Assembly (NCBI GenBank): GCA_001579985.1
Contig: LRSR01001431.1
Span: 1 to 40,271, forward strand
DNA: 40,271 nt
Source of the DNA: Hypsibius dujardini
Taxonomy: Eukaryota > Tardigrada > Eutardigrada > Parachela > Hypsibiidae
Direction: 5' to 3'
Numbering within the stretch: the first letter of the stretch is position 1; each line of letters opens with the position of its first letter. The notes under the pieces are model-generated. The model worked only from the letters and a program-made list of their open reading frames with translations, ran no database searches and was not told the origin of the DNA. Below, piece after piece: positions 1-10,127 of the stretch. The translations under genes and the position numbers were made by a program.

Positions 1-62
1 CCCACATCATAAAGGCTTTTGGGACATAGATTGATATCCCTAGCCGTCTGCTACCCACCCAG

Positions 63-412
63 TCATAATTGGAAGGGTTCAAATGATGCGCCTTTTTGAA
101 AATTTAAAATGATCGAGCTATCCAATTGTAATTTCTGAGAAGTTGTAGTATTATAGGCATCCTCATTACGTGTAAATATACCGCAGACGCGTACGGACGC
201 ATTGATACGAGGAGCACTCCAAAAGTCTAGGCACTCGGTCATTTTCTCTTCACCAAACAACTGCTTTTCGGATCGCTCAACAGTGATAGTTAGCTCATGG
301 CCTAAGCTCACGGCCTCAAAAGCGGTAAATCCGAATTGACGGACCTGCATGCAGGGCTCTGAGAATTTCTTTTGGAAGATACATTTCTCATTACTGTTTG
401 CAGCCGCATTAT
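63..412 (-). CDS. Terminal exon of an unidentified gene, weakly CUB-like (5' part not found)
   Basis: An open exon of 350 bases runs from a consensus acceptor (pyrimidine-rich stretch ending GTCTGCAG, just above 412) to a TGA at 63. It supplies two bases to a split codon and then 115 residues. It has no ATG of its own near the acceptor, so it should be a 3' exon. The predicted stretch has four cysteines (in KC, PC, EC and VC contexts). A hydrophobic strand pattern leads to ECLDFWSAP and, 10 residues later, VRVCG, which recalls the second half of a CUB domain; this resemblance is weak. Frames at 580-783 on the same strand could hold an upstream exon, but I could not join them in phase. Real coding status is likely but not certain, and the function is unknown. 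Confidence 0.35.
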
Positions 413-1150
413 CTGCAGACAAATTTTGCTACTAGATGAGACAAGAAACAGTTCCACTACAGCCGACTGTGGCACTTAAGCTGTTTACGTCAATAAGGAA
501 ATTAGTCTGCCCCTTCGTCGTAGTATGGCTGAAACGCGTGTGAGCCGCTGGACAAAATTTCCGTTTACATTGCGGTCAACTACTCTTCGCTAGAAAAAAT
601 TCTTCCCTTTAAGCCTTTGACCGTAATCTGACAAACTTTCACAAATAATGTAGAAGTTGCCGATATAAATACTTGCAATACCAGAATTGGAACGCACTTT
701 ATAGTCACGATATACGTTAAATAACCGATTGCCAAGACTTTTGGAGTGTCCCTCGTATAGACTGGATGATAACAAAACATCAAAGGCCTTCAGCTGGATG
801 GCTGAAAATAGTTCACCCGACCAACCAAAGTAAGCCAGGGCCTCTCACTAAACGCTGTCCAGCACGGCAAAAGATAGAGCTAGGCAAATCACTGAGATAA
901 TAATCGGCAAAGAACTTTCATACGAGTCTCAAGTCTGGCTGAAAGTGGTTGTCGATGTTTTTGATCAGGGAAAATCAAAAAGCATCCGACTTGATGCCTT
1001 CACGTGTTATACTACATTTTACTAACGTTTGAATTATCGAGATCCCCTTTTCAGCTGGTAATTTGTTTTTGCGCTCTGCTTTTTATTAAATTTGAAAGCT
1101 GTTACGCATTTTACATACCTGTTGCTCGGTCCATAAAACACAGATAAGAA
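413..1150. other. No supported gene
   Basis: Apart from short minus-strand frames at 580-783 with no convincing splice sites, I see no coding signal, RNA gene or clear repeat here. The stretch separates the minus-strand exon at 63-412 from the plus-strand secreted-peptide gene at 1151. Confidence 0.5.
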
Positions 1151-2612
1151 ATGCGACTAAACGACTTGTCCTGGCTGTTTTGTTGGGTGTTTTTGTTCGT
1201 CGGTCTGTTGGGCTCTTCGATGGCAAACTCAAAATCGTTGAACCGAGGAGGACCTGTAGAAGTTGCGACGGTTTCACTGACCGCCAAATCAGGTATGCTG
1301 GCAGAATATTACGAGTCTTTGTGACAGTATCTTCTTTTTTTTGGCATATAAATCCAGTCAGTAGCAATGCCATTATTGTGAAACTCTGTCCATATTTGAA
1401 AATAAACTGTTTTAAATGTTGTCCTATTCGAAATTCACTTTTACATCGATTGGTGTTAGCTCAGTATTATTCAGATACAAGGGGGCGGAACTATGTGTAG
1501 CTTTGAAGGGGAACTGGAATTCCGTGCGAGGTATTCTAGAACTGCCTGTAATTTTATCTGTTTGAGTCGTGCGCATTTTGAAATAAAAAATGGGCGATGG
1601 TGTCTTAGATGGAATAATTAAACAGCGCCGCAGGCAATGCTGTTGATTAAATGGTGATTTGTGTAGTTTATAGTCACGGTAAAGCATTTATCCAAATTGT
1701 TTTACTATTATTATACTTGGGAAACATACGCCACAGGCAGTTTGTTTATCAATATAAAAAACACAGGTTTTGTCAGTCTGAAAAATGTGGACATTTTTTG
1801 AAGAAATTGACGATTTTTAAGTTACATATCATAACGGAATTACAAAGTTATTTTTACTTACCAGTTTAGAAATGAGCTTGTTAGAATCCAGTTACATTGA
1901 CATAGCGTCACAGCTCCAAAACTTAAAACAACTAAAAATTAAGAAATTATGCATTTTTTATTAGACAATAATTTTAATGAATATTTCCTCGTCGTCATAG
2001 CTTTTGGAGGTGTTGGACCCAAGACCTCTGACTTCATAGGCTCGATTCTTGTTGTGATGTTGATAAAAGTACAGTGGCTAGTATCCAAAGGTTTATCCAA
2101 TTTTAACCTCTTCCGATAGGATTGAAAATTCAGGAGAACAGAAATGAGATGATCCTCATCTGAATGTGTTGCAAAAGTGAAATATTATTGATGAATTTTT
2201 TGTAAGCCATTAATAATGGTGTAATGTATTATAGAAGGCGCCGCTGGCAATTATTTTCTCAAAATATTTGCCATAATTCCTGTTTTGCAATGAAATCGTC
2301 AGATGGGGGTACCTTGACTATTTCCAAACCAATTCTAAGAAGGCATTAGGCCCTTTTACCCCTCTTTTTGAACTTCTGAGGGGTATACGCGTTACACATG
2401 GTACACTGGGTCAACGCGCCACTGCTGGCATACGGTGTTTCTTATGTATGGAACAATAATTTCTTGTCCCATCCTGACAAATGATTTTTCGGAACTTTTT
2501 TTCAGGAAAAACAGCACCTCAAAAGGACATTATGTTCGAAACAGCAAGCATCAGAGGCGGATCCAATGTTAATTGCGTAAAAGACCCAAAGCGGTGCCAG
2601 TACGTCCCATGA
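1151..2612 (+). CDS. Small secreted protein A, two exons (82 aa), first of a tandem pair
   Basis: Exon 1 is 1151-1292, from the ATG to donor G|GTATGC in phase 1. Exon 2 is 2506-2612, after a strong acceptor (CTTTTTTTCAG), ending in TGA. The joined frame is 82 residues. Residues 1-25 form a signal peptide: MRLN, then a Leu/Phe/Trp-rich core, then a Ser/Ala cleavage region. The mature part is polar and carries two cysteines near the C-terminus, spaced C-x6-C (CVKDPKRC), five residues before the end. An AATAAA lies at 2910-2915. The gene at 3287 begins with nearly the same residues and has its donor at an equivalent TAKS-G position, so the two are paralogues. Intron 1293-2505 shows nothing recognisable. 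Exon 2 was chosen because it continues the frame after a good acceptor; closer acceptors near 1450-1480 would give other short tails. Function unknown; a peptide hormone or defence peptide is conceivable. Confidence 0.5.
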
Positions 2613-3286
2613 ATCTGCCAAAGACTGGACTGCTGGACTGCTGGATGTCTTGAGCCAGGCGTTATATTTTGAATATAAATTAGTCTTGCGTCGAGCATTC
2701 AGCAACAATGGCGTTGGACTGATCCGCCAAGAGGAGCCCAGCGCACGTCGTCGGATTAAAATTATCATACCCGCCTTTAACTGCCTCGCTACGTGTATGA
2801 TTTAATTTAAATATATCGGATGTGTGTCAGTTGAACGTTTGCGCTTGTAAACTATGCTCAAATATTCTCGTGCTCATGTTTGGTTGATGTGACGTTTCAA
2901 TTTATGAGAAATAAAGATATGTAATGGCATCAGTTCTGGGCGTCTGAAGGAAGGTCCCCTTCTTCCCGTAAAACCAGTAGCAATAGTATTACAACGCAAA
3001 ACAAGCACGAACAACCAAGGGCCCCGCATGATGAAAAACAACTGAATATACAGTCGGTTAGAAATACCGCCCTGTTTTTAATGAGTTGGAGACACATCGA
3101 GATCTATAATTAGGATGTCTGGCTTTTGGTTTGGCTATCTATAAGGCTTTGGCATTAACCCATCTCCCCTTTCACGTGAAAGCATATTGTCCACAGTTTA
3201 GCTTTTGGTGATCCAGTCTTAGGAATTGCTCTTTTGAGTTGTTGCTTTTACATTCTTTTGTTTAGTGGAAGTCATATAGCCAAGAC
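2613..3286. other. 3' region of secreted protein A and promoter side of its paralogue
   Basis: The stretch holds a candidate polyadenylation signal (AATAAA, 2910-2915) about 300 bases after the stop of the upstream peptide gene. A TATA-like TCTATAAGG lies near 3138, about 150 bases before the ATG of the next gene. No other gene is visible. Confidence 0.35.
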
Positions 3287-4242
3287 ATGCGACTAAACGG
3301 CTTTCCGTTGCTTTTTTGTTGGGTCTTGCTGTTGCTAGTCGTCGGTTTATTGAGCTTTTCGATTGCAAACACGGGAGTGAACACAAGATCTTTGGATCAT
3401 CTGGAAAGAGTAAGTCCCCATACGGAGACTGTGACGCCGATGGCTCCTCTGACGGCAAAATCAGGTACACTTATGCTCGATGGAGAAATCCTGTCAGGTC
3501 ATGCTCTGAAAGTTCAATTGGCGGCTTTATATTACGGCGTTAACCACAAAAATGTACTCAAATATGAATGGGTCTCAGAACTTTACCGTTGCTCAAAACC
3601 CTAAATTCTTTCAAGCGCAGATGTCTAGGTGAGTTGATTTTCATACAAATTTGACTTTTAAAAAGTTCAATGAACATTTTTAGTCTTAGCGCTTATTTCG
3701 TAAAGTTGGCAATTGTAGTCGCCGCAAACGTACTTTCTGTAGATAACAATAGACTATTCTGAATTTTCGTGCATATAAAAGTCCGCATGAAATTCCTAAT
3801 TAAATTGTATCTTGTTCCACCGAAAATGCCACCTCTGCATTACGCAATGGAGAATTAATTTTAATTAAACATAAGTTGAACTATTTTTGTAATTACTTGT
3901 TACTACTTTTTAAATTAAATTAAATTGCTGATGAAATAATTATAACTCGTCTAAATTCTCGTACGTACTAATCGGTTATATTAAAAGATGTTTAAATTAA
4001 AAAACATTTGTTAATGTTGACAAATTATGTTAGAAAAATTAGACTATTGCTTTAATTGTGAAGCAAATCCATTTCACCTGGTGCTAAATGAGCCGTGTAG
4101 ATTTTACCGATACAATCGTTCCTTTCGTGAGCTCGATTTTTTATCCGTCAAACAAATGAACACGTACACCGGTTTCGATCGAAGAGCTCTTGCCGAGCAA
4201 AAGCAACAAAATATACCACCTAGAATGAGTACGGTACTTTAA
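3287..4242 (+). CDS. Small secreted protein B, paralogue of A; exon 2 uncertain
   Basis: Exon 1 (3287-3464) opens with MRLNG, then a Leu/Val/Phe-rich signal peptide of about 26 residues. It ends TAKS-G at a phase-1 GT, the same arrangement as the gene at 1151. The spacer between signal peptide and intron is 12 residues longer than in A. The best in-phase continuation is 4034-4242. It begins at a TTAG acceptor with a poor pyrimidine tract and reads 68 residues with three cysteines (C-x2-C-x12-C) to a TAA. The whole model would be 128 residues. Alternatively exon 1 reads through its donor to a TAA at 3604 (105 residues), or the gene is decayed. Exon 2 would stop only 12 bases from the convergent carrier gene. 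The signal-peptide exon is the firm part; the rest is tentative. Confidence 0.38.
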
Positions 4243-4253
4243 CAAAAAGCGTA

Positions 4254-7200
4254 CTACAGCATCATACCCTGCAGGTACTTGTCGTCATTCAAATCTCCAA
4301 CATATCGCAAAAACAACGTCACCACTGTCAGCGTCGCCGCATTCGTCGGGAAGGCTCTTAAAATGGTCGACCACAGTCCGCGAGCAAAGACCCCCGCACC
4401 CTCTGTGCGATAACTCATCACCATACATTGCCTTGCGGATGTGTACTGCTCATCCGCCTGGTACCGCGACTTAACCACGTCCTGTGGGAAGGAGACCAGC
4501 CATGAGATGATCCCGCTCAAGCCGCCCGCCATCATTAGCCGTCCAATTCCCAGTTGACCCTATAAAAGTCATACTGTAGATTCACGACATAGAATTCTAT
4601 TAAAAAACCTGCATTGTTATTGATATGGTAAAAGTAATTTTTAGCTACACAAATAATTTTCAGGACATACTGGGGAATTACTATTAGTATTGGATACGAA
4701 CATCAAATTTTAATGTATTAATCATTCATTTGTTATTGGCAAAGAATAAAAGAAATATTAGTTAACTTTAAAAAATGTATTATTGCACATAAGCACTAAT
4801 AAAGTAGCATTCAAGTAGGAAAGTGTTATTAAAACACTTCATTATTAAGAACGACATGTAAAATGCTTGTAACTGTTTGTCATTATATAACTTAAATACA
4901 CACGGTCTTTTAAATTGACAATACCTCGACATAATTTCCCCTGGCATCAAATGTCCCATGGGGTGTCATTATCCGTGTCAGGTACTCGTAAGAAAAAAAG
5001 TACGATCCAAAACCTGGGACCTCTCGAGCTATAGTCACCCAGAAGCCGCGGTAGAAGGTACGAAGACCGTGTTCCGAGTACAACTTCCACAAGCAGTCAA
5101 CGGGACTCCTGTAGAGGGCCGGTTTTTGGAGGATGCCGGATTTGATTGCGTTCATCGGGTCCGGGCCGAGGACACCCTGCAGTTGCATCTTCGTCTTGGC
5201 CAGCTCCATGGGGCAGGAGATGAGGGACTGGACGGCTCCGGCAAAAGAGCCCGCGATGAGGTTGTTAGTGAGGGTATTCTGCTGCAGGTAGCGCATCGAG
5301 TTGCCGTAGACGCCGAAGACGATGGCGTTAATGACAGCCACTCCGCAAAGGGGACTGGACATACCTAGATGGATTGGGAAGGCGTCGGCTTAAATTTCTA
5401 GCAAATTTTTTATTCGAAACTTCTTTGATCTAAACTAAAATAATGTTCCAGTACAGACAAAGGCTCATTTAGGGTCCTTACTGGTCGGAACCAGGACCCC
5501 TCACGGCAGCCCCAAAGGGTGGGCGAAGGGGCTAAATGCATTTTTTTTAGGATTGAGTCTGAAATTCGGTCTCTTTTCCCTTATCATTTGGAACTTGTGG
5601 GGGTGCGGGGGCTGATTTCCAGGCGCCTTCCGGGATTTCAAAACATTATAAAAAGCATCAGTTTTTTCTCACATTTGGACCGTTCTTGAATGTTTTGAGC
5701 CTCTCATATGCATCGTCAATAAAAATTTATAACTGACCTAACCAAACCCTAAATTTAAACGAAAAACTGATGGTGATAATTTTTGAAGATATTTTGAGCT
5801 CCCATGGGGCCACTGGAAACTAGACCCCCACAAATATCTAATAATAAGGGAAAAGAGACCGAACTCTGGATTTAGTCTTGAAACAAATGCATTTTGCCTA
5901 TTTGCCCACCCCGGGCGCTGCCGTGAGGGGTCCTGGTTTCGACCAGTAAGGACCTAAACGAGTCTCTGAGTACTACAGGGAGCCCGTAAAACGTCATTGT
6001 GAGTCATGCATTTATTAATTAAATGTTGTTATGTTATAATGTGCTGTATGATTACAGTTGTACGCCTATTTTGTAATGCAAGTTCTTTACCTTTGTACAT
6101 GCCCCAAAAGGATTCGTTTTTGACGATAGTCGAGAGACAGTGGTAGGTGCCTTTGTAGAGAGGGGCGGCGGCACTTTGGGTTTGAAGACGTACCTTGACG
6201 GTATCCAATGGCTGTATCATAGGAGAAAAGCAATAAAGTTACAGTTTACATGCGAAACTTTGTTTTTTTTAACGTAATTGTACTTTTAGTTCCGAATAGT
6301 GTGCTATTTTGCTCCAAGTTATGTACAAACCCGTTCTGCCGAAGGTCAGCCAAGACCAATAGAGTGTGGTATCAGGCCGCACTAGTACTTATCAGACCTC
6401 CAAATCTTCTACACTGGATTAAAACTAATTAAGGAGAATCCTCGCCAGCAAAGCCTATTTTTTGGCCGATTTAATGCGGTTTGAAAATTAATCCATAAAC
6501 CACATTTTAGGGGAAATATATATTCTGGTAGGACAAAAAATATAAGATTTTTGAGGTGAAGTTAAAAAAATGTAATGTTTTTAGGATTTTTGAAAAATAA
6601 AATCATTTGGTCGCTTCGAAACCCATGGTTTCGTCTCAGCAATCATTACAAAATCTTTACGGATTTTGTATCATGAATGTATATTATATAATGGGAAGCA
6701 CACGAAGCTAAAAGTATTAATTCAAAACAATTTTTTGTGATGTTTCGTGCATATGACTATATTTTTTAAGATTTATGGATAATTGCTGCGCTCTGCCTGG
6801 CTTGCCAAACTTCAACCCCACTACAAATTTTTCTTTGTCAGGCTGTGTAGGAGATTTCTGGACATTTTCAAAGTTTCATAGAGCTGTGCAGTACCAGAAA
6901 ATTCTGTTCAAATATTTTTACTTCAGTTTCATCTTGTTTAACTACCAGTAAAGTCCTGCCCATAAAAATCACTTCAGCATAGGATGATTTTTCGTTTCCA
7001 GAAAATTTTGTGGAGTGTTAATTATACGTTTGTATATATACACGCCCTGAATCATGAGGTCTTTCCGGCTCGTTGATCATGAAACGTTCTAGCCCACCAA
7101 GCAAAACCTGCACCGATAATGTTGAACTGATGGTGCGATAAATCATCTTTAATTTCAAAAAGTTGCGTTTTCATTATTATTTCTAATATTTTTAAGTTGC

Positions 7201-7331
7201 CTAACTAGTTTTGTTCCAATTTAGGATAAAAAATAAAACCAACGAACCAAGCCATGACTTACATATCCGACAATGACTCCTGCACACCCACCCAACGTGC
7301 CAGCCACGAAATCCGCCAATACCGGATCCAT
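4254..7331 (-). CDS. SLC25A29: Mitochondrial carrier, SLC25A29-like (basic amino acid transporter), 311 aa
   Basis: There are four exons: 7263-7331, 6091-6211, 4925-5364 and 4254-4559, with all junctions GT-AG and in phase. The product of 311 residues is the normal family length and has the three-fold SLC25 repeat. The P-x-[DE]-x-x-[KR] signatures sit at residue 24 (PLDTVK), 115 (PMELAK) and 235 (PQDVVK). Stretches such as INAIVFGVYGNSMRYL, SCPMELAKTKMQLQG, AGGLSGIISWL and RAFPTNAAT match the SLC25A29 subgroup best. That subgroup moves arginine, lysine and ornithine across the inner mitochondrial membrane. SLC25A45/47/48 are the nearest alternatives. The first exon ends exactly before the first signature. 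The third signature has Gln in place of the Val common in this subgroup. Intron 2 contains an inverted-repeat MITE (5458-5968); the other introns look empty. The first ATG at 7331 fits the short matrix/intermembrane-space N-terminus of the family. Confidence 0.93.
5458..5968. mobile_element. hAT-like nonautonomous inverted-repeat element (MITE), copy 1
   Basis: The ends are inverted: the left reads CAAAGGCTCATTTAGGGTCC and the right, reverse-complemented, CAGAGACTCGTTTAGGTCC. Homology then continues inward through an ACTGGTCG-AACCAGGACCCCTCACGGCA block, so most of the 511 bases is palindromic. The flanks AGTACAGA (5450-5457) and AGTACTAC (5969-5976) could be a decayed 8-bp target duplication. 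That length, and ends beginning CA(A/G), fit hAT elements. It contains no transposase frame. Two further copies lie at 23707 and 33628. It sits in intron 2 of the mitochondrial carrier gene. Confidence 0.75.
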
Positions 7332-8941
7332 TTATCGCGATAACTGCACGGCGAATAAAATGCGAAGTAATTGGTTAGTTCCACAAAATATTGTGTAAGC
7401 TCCACCAGTATAAGATGTTTCACAGCAATATTATTTCGCAAATAAATACTGGCGAAATCGGGCCGTGATCATCATCGCATTTTGGGTGTGCAACTTCAGG
7501 GTTCTCACGCACGTAACTCGCTCCTCTCATCACGAATCCATTCCACTGAGAGATCTAGCAATTTTTTTTCTCGATAATTTGTCAGTTCCGGCACTGAATT
7601 TCTAGATATTTTCTCGGTCTATGTGGGAGAACACATCGGCCACGGCACAATCCAAGTAAAAATTGCCAACGTCTTGTGATGAAGTTGTCTACGTCGTGTA
7701 GTTGAAGTTGTGTGTCCGTCGAGGGTGTTCCCAGGAAAAATTCAGCAGAGTCGGGAGCAGAGTTGTCCTTGAAAAAGCAGCTCACTGAAATTCGGGGAAA
7801 GTTGCGTAGAAATGTGTGGAAGATTGTCAGTATTTTGTAGAAGGCGATCTCCGTTATATTTGTCGAGAGCACTTATTTCCGAGCTCATACAATTGAGGCA
7901 ATGCTTCATCAGCTTTGCGGTGGGACAAAAAAACAGACTCTGATTTTGGGGTTGAGGCTTCCCGAGTTGCTCTACAAAGGAAACGAACCGTTGTGGCTCT
8001 GTAAAGGGAGAAGAAAACGGTCAAACGAGCTCCTCTCCGACTGTGGCCTGTTGTTTAACGCCTCAAAAACACTTTACCGATTATCCGATCAAGATATCCC
8101 GGTACGGTGTACGACTACGTGGTCTGGATGTATTTGACGGAAGTCCGGGGTGCGTTGGAAAAATCGCCCAAGCAATACATCGTTGCATGGTTTGATGCCT
8201 CAGCTCTAAGTCAGACACGGCGGTGTATTCTTTCAAAGCTTCACTACCGGAATAGTATACAGGGAAAAAAGCAGAAACGGATGTGCGGTAGTACAGCTCA
8301 AAGGTCATCAGTCACTACATATATGAGACCTATACTGGGAAAAAAATTGCCGGCAAGGGGCCGGCGCTGGCACGTGTGTGGGTGCGCCGAAATGTTCTAC
8401 CCTCGAGTTCGAATTGTTTTCTTCTCTGCGACCTAAAAACTTTTCAACTTTGATTACATACACACTATATTAATATTTATATATATTTTCCTCCTAGACT
8501 TAAAAGAGATAGTGAGCGACGGATGCGGGGGAGGTCAAGGGCATTAGAATACGCGGGCTCTTGCAATTGTGAGGGGAAAAATTCGCTGACCACACTGTTG
8601 GAATCTTCGATCGCGCCCGCATGCGTGGTTTGTTTGTCGGGATATTTTGCTGAATATGTTACTCTCTGGGGCCACACACTGACACAGACACACAACACGT
8701 ACACACACAGATAAAGACATACAGACACACATGACGTGAGAAATGTTCGGACGCCACGTGTAGTTCTTTCCTGCAGGCGACCACACTTCAGTTGCATTTG
8801 AAAATACCATGAACTTACAGTTATTCACCTCGATCTGCTTTTAAAGCGGACCACGTGGCCATATTGTAATCTTCTCATAAACAACATCGAATGAGCCCGC
8901 TCTTTCATGGAATTGGGCTTGACCTATTGCATTGGCCTAAC
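7332..8941. other. No supported gene; CA-rich stretch
   Basis: This is the upstream flank of the carrier gene. Several reading frames of 60-110 codons exist, but they lack family resemblance and consistent splice sites. A short CA/GT-rich low-complexity stretch lies at about 8678-8735. I see no RNA gene. Confidence 0.4.
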
Positions 8942-9420
8942 TTGGGACGATTTTCAGACGGAAAACGCAGAATGTCTCCGTTTCATTTTATAAATAAATA
9001 CAGAAGATATTATATAAATATATTCCCTTATACAGATATTAATACAGCATATGTACAATATTACTGATGATAAGATTTATTTTACAGGTGTATAAAGAAC
9101 TACTCATAGTTTTTGGTGTAATTTCGAAGTTGGGAAAACACAAGAAAATTCCAATTTCCCTAATTGTGACTGTGAAAACTTTTATTTTCGGAATGATTTT
9201 TAACATTTCCATTCCAGAATTCAATTTAAAATCCAATGGCGTTGACATATTCTATTGTTCGGTATCAGTAGCGGGGCTATGGACCATTGTCAAACCAGAC
9301 CGGAAATTTTCAAGGAATGATATACGAGAAATGACCCGTAGCTCCGCCCTCGGACATGAAAAAAATATTCTGCTAATGCCAGCATATTATATGTTAGTGT
9401 CGAAAATCGTAAAATTAAAC
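8942..9420. repeat. Foldback repeat family 2, copy 1 (right arm truncated)
   Basis: The left end is TTGGGACGATTTTCAGACGG. The AT-rich left arm and the centre (CCGGAAATTTTCAAGGAATG, then GTAGCTCCGCCCTCGGA and ATTCTGCTA) match the full copy at 9486-10127. The right terminal part is missing. The reading frames inside come from the repeat and look noncoding. It lies between the carrier and Ena genes. Confidence 0.6.
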
Positions 9421-9485
9421 CTTTTTTAAAAATCAAAGTTTTTACAAAAACCATGTGACCGGATGAGCCGGACTATACCGCTCAC

Positions 9486-10127
9486 TTGAGACGATTTTCA
9501 GATGGGGAACCCACAATGTCTCCGCTTTATATTTTTTCAATACAGCTATAATTATGATGATTTTCAAAATTAATGTAATCGGTCAGGATATGAAAACATT
9601 TTTTTCGGCAGAATTTCAAGGTTGGGAAAACATTGGATGAGTCCATTTTGACAGTAAAAATTTCATTTATGAAGAATGATTTCATTTTAGGAATTTTGAA
9701 ATTATCCCTCTGAATGACCAATTTCAAATTGTTTGGTACTAGCAGAATCCTTTTTGGACGTCAGGGGGCGAAGCGATTCATTATTTCTGGAATATCGTAA
9801 GTTTCCGGTCGGGTTCAACAACGACCTGCAGCTCCGCCCCCTGACGTCCAGAAAAAGATTCTGCTGATGACAATCGATTTGAAAATGAATTTTGAGAAGG
9901 GCAGTGTCAAAATTCTTTAAATTACCCATTTCCCAAAATTGAAGTTTTTGCTGTCACAATAAGGGGAAATGGAATCTTCCAGTGTTTTCCCAACTTTGAA
10001 ATTCTGCCAAAAAAAATCTTTCTTGTCTTGACAGATGAAATTAATTTTGAAAATCATTATAATTATAGCTTAATTAAAAAAGTATAAAGCGGAAACATTC
10101 TGGGTTCCCCCCTGAAAATCGTCCCAA
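9486..10127. repeat. Foldback repeat family 2, copy 2 (complete, ~640 bp)
   Basis: This is a nearly complete palindrome. The left end reads TTGAGACGATTTTCAGATGG and the right end, reversed, TTGGGACGATTTTCAGGGGG. Matching arms run through AGCTATAATTAT, GGCAGAATTTCAA and AGCAGAATCC to a centre near 9765-9840 with GTTTCCGGTCGGG and CAGCTCCGCCCCCTGACGTC. I see no transposase and no clear target duplication, so the class is undecided. Other copies are at 8942, about 18880 (fragment) and about 24925. Confidence 0.7.

Noticed and set aside
3465-3604. Read-through of the 3287 exon into a 105-residue protein
   Set aside because: The paralogue at 1151 splices at the equivalent TAKS-G site, so a donor at 3465 is preferred; kept only as an alternative in the entry.
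4958-5368. 136-codon plus-strand frame over the mitochondrial carrier
   Set aside because: It is antisense to the large carrier exon 4925-5364, has no domain, and is explained by the codon composition of the opposite strand.
8107-8436. Overlapping frames of 75-110 codons between the carrier and the repeats
   Set aside because: Open on both strands with no family signal, no splice pattern and no start context; treated as noncoding.
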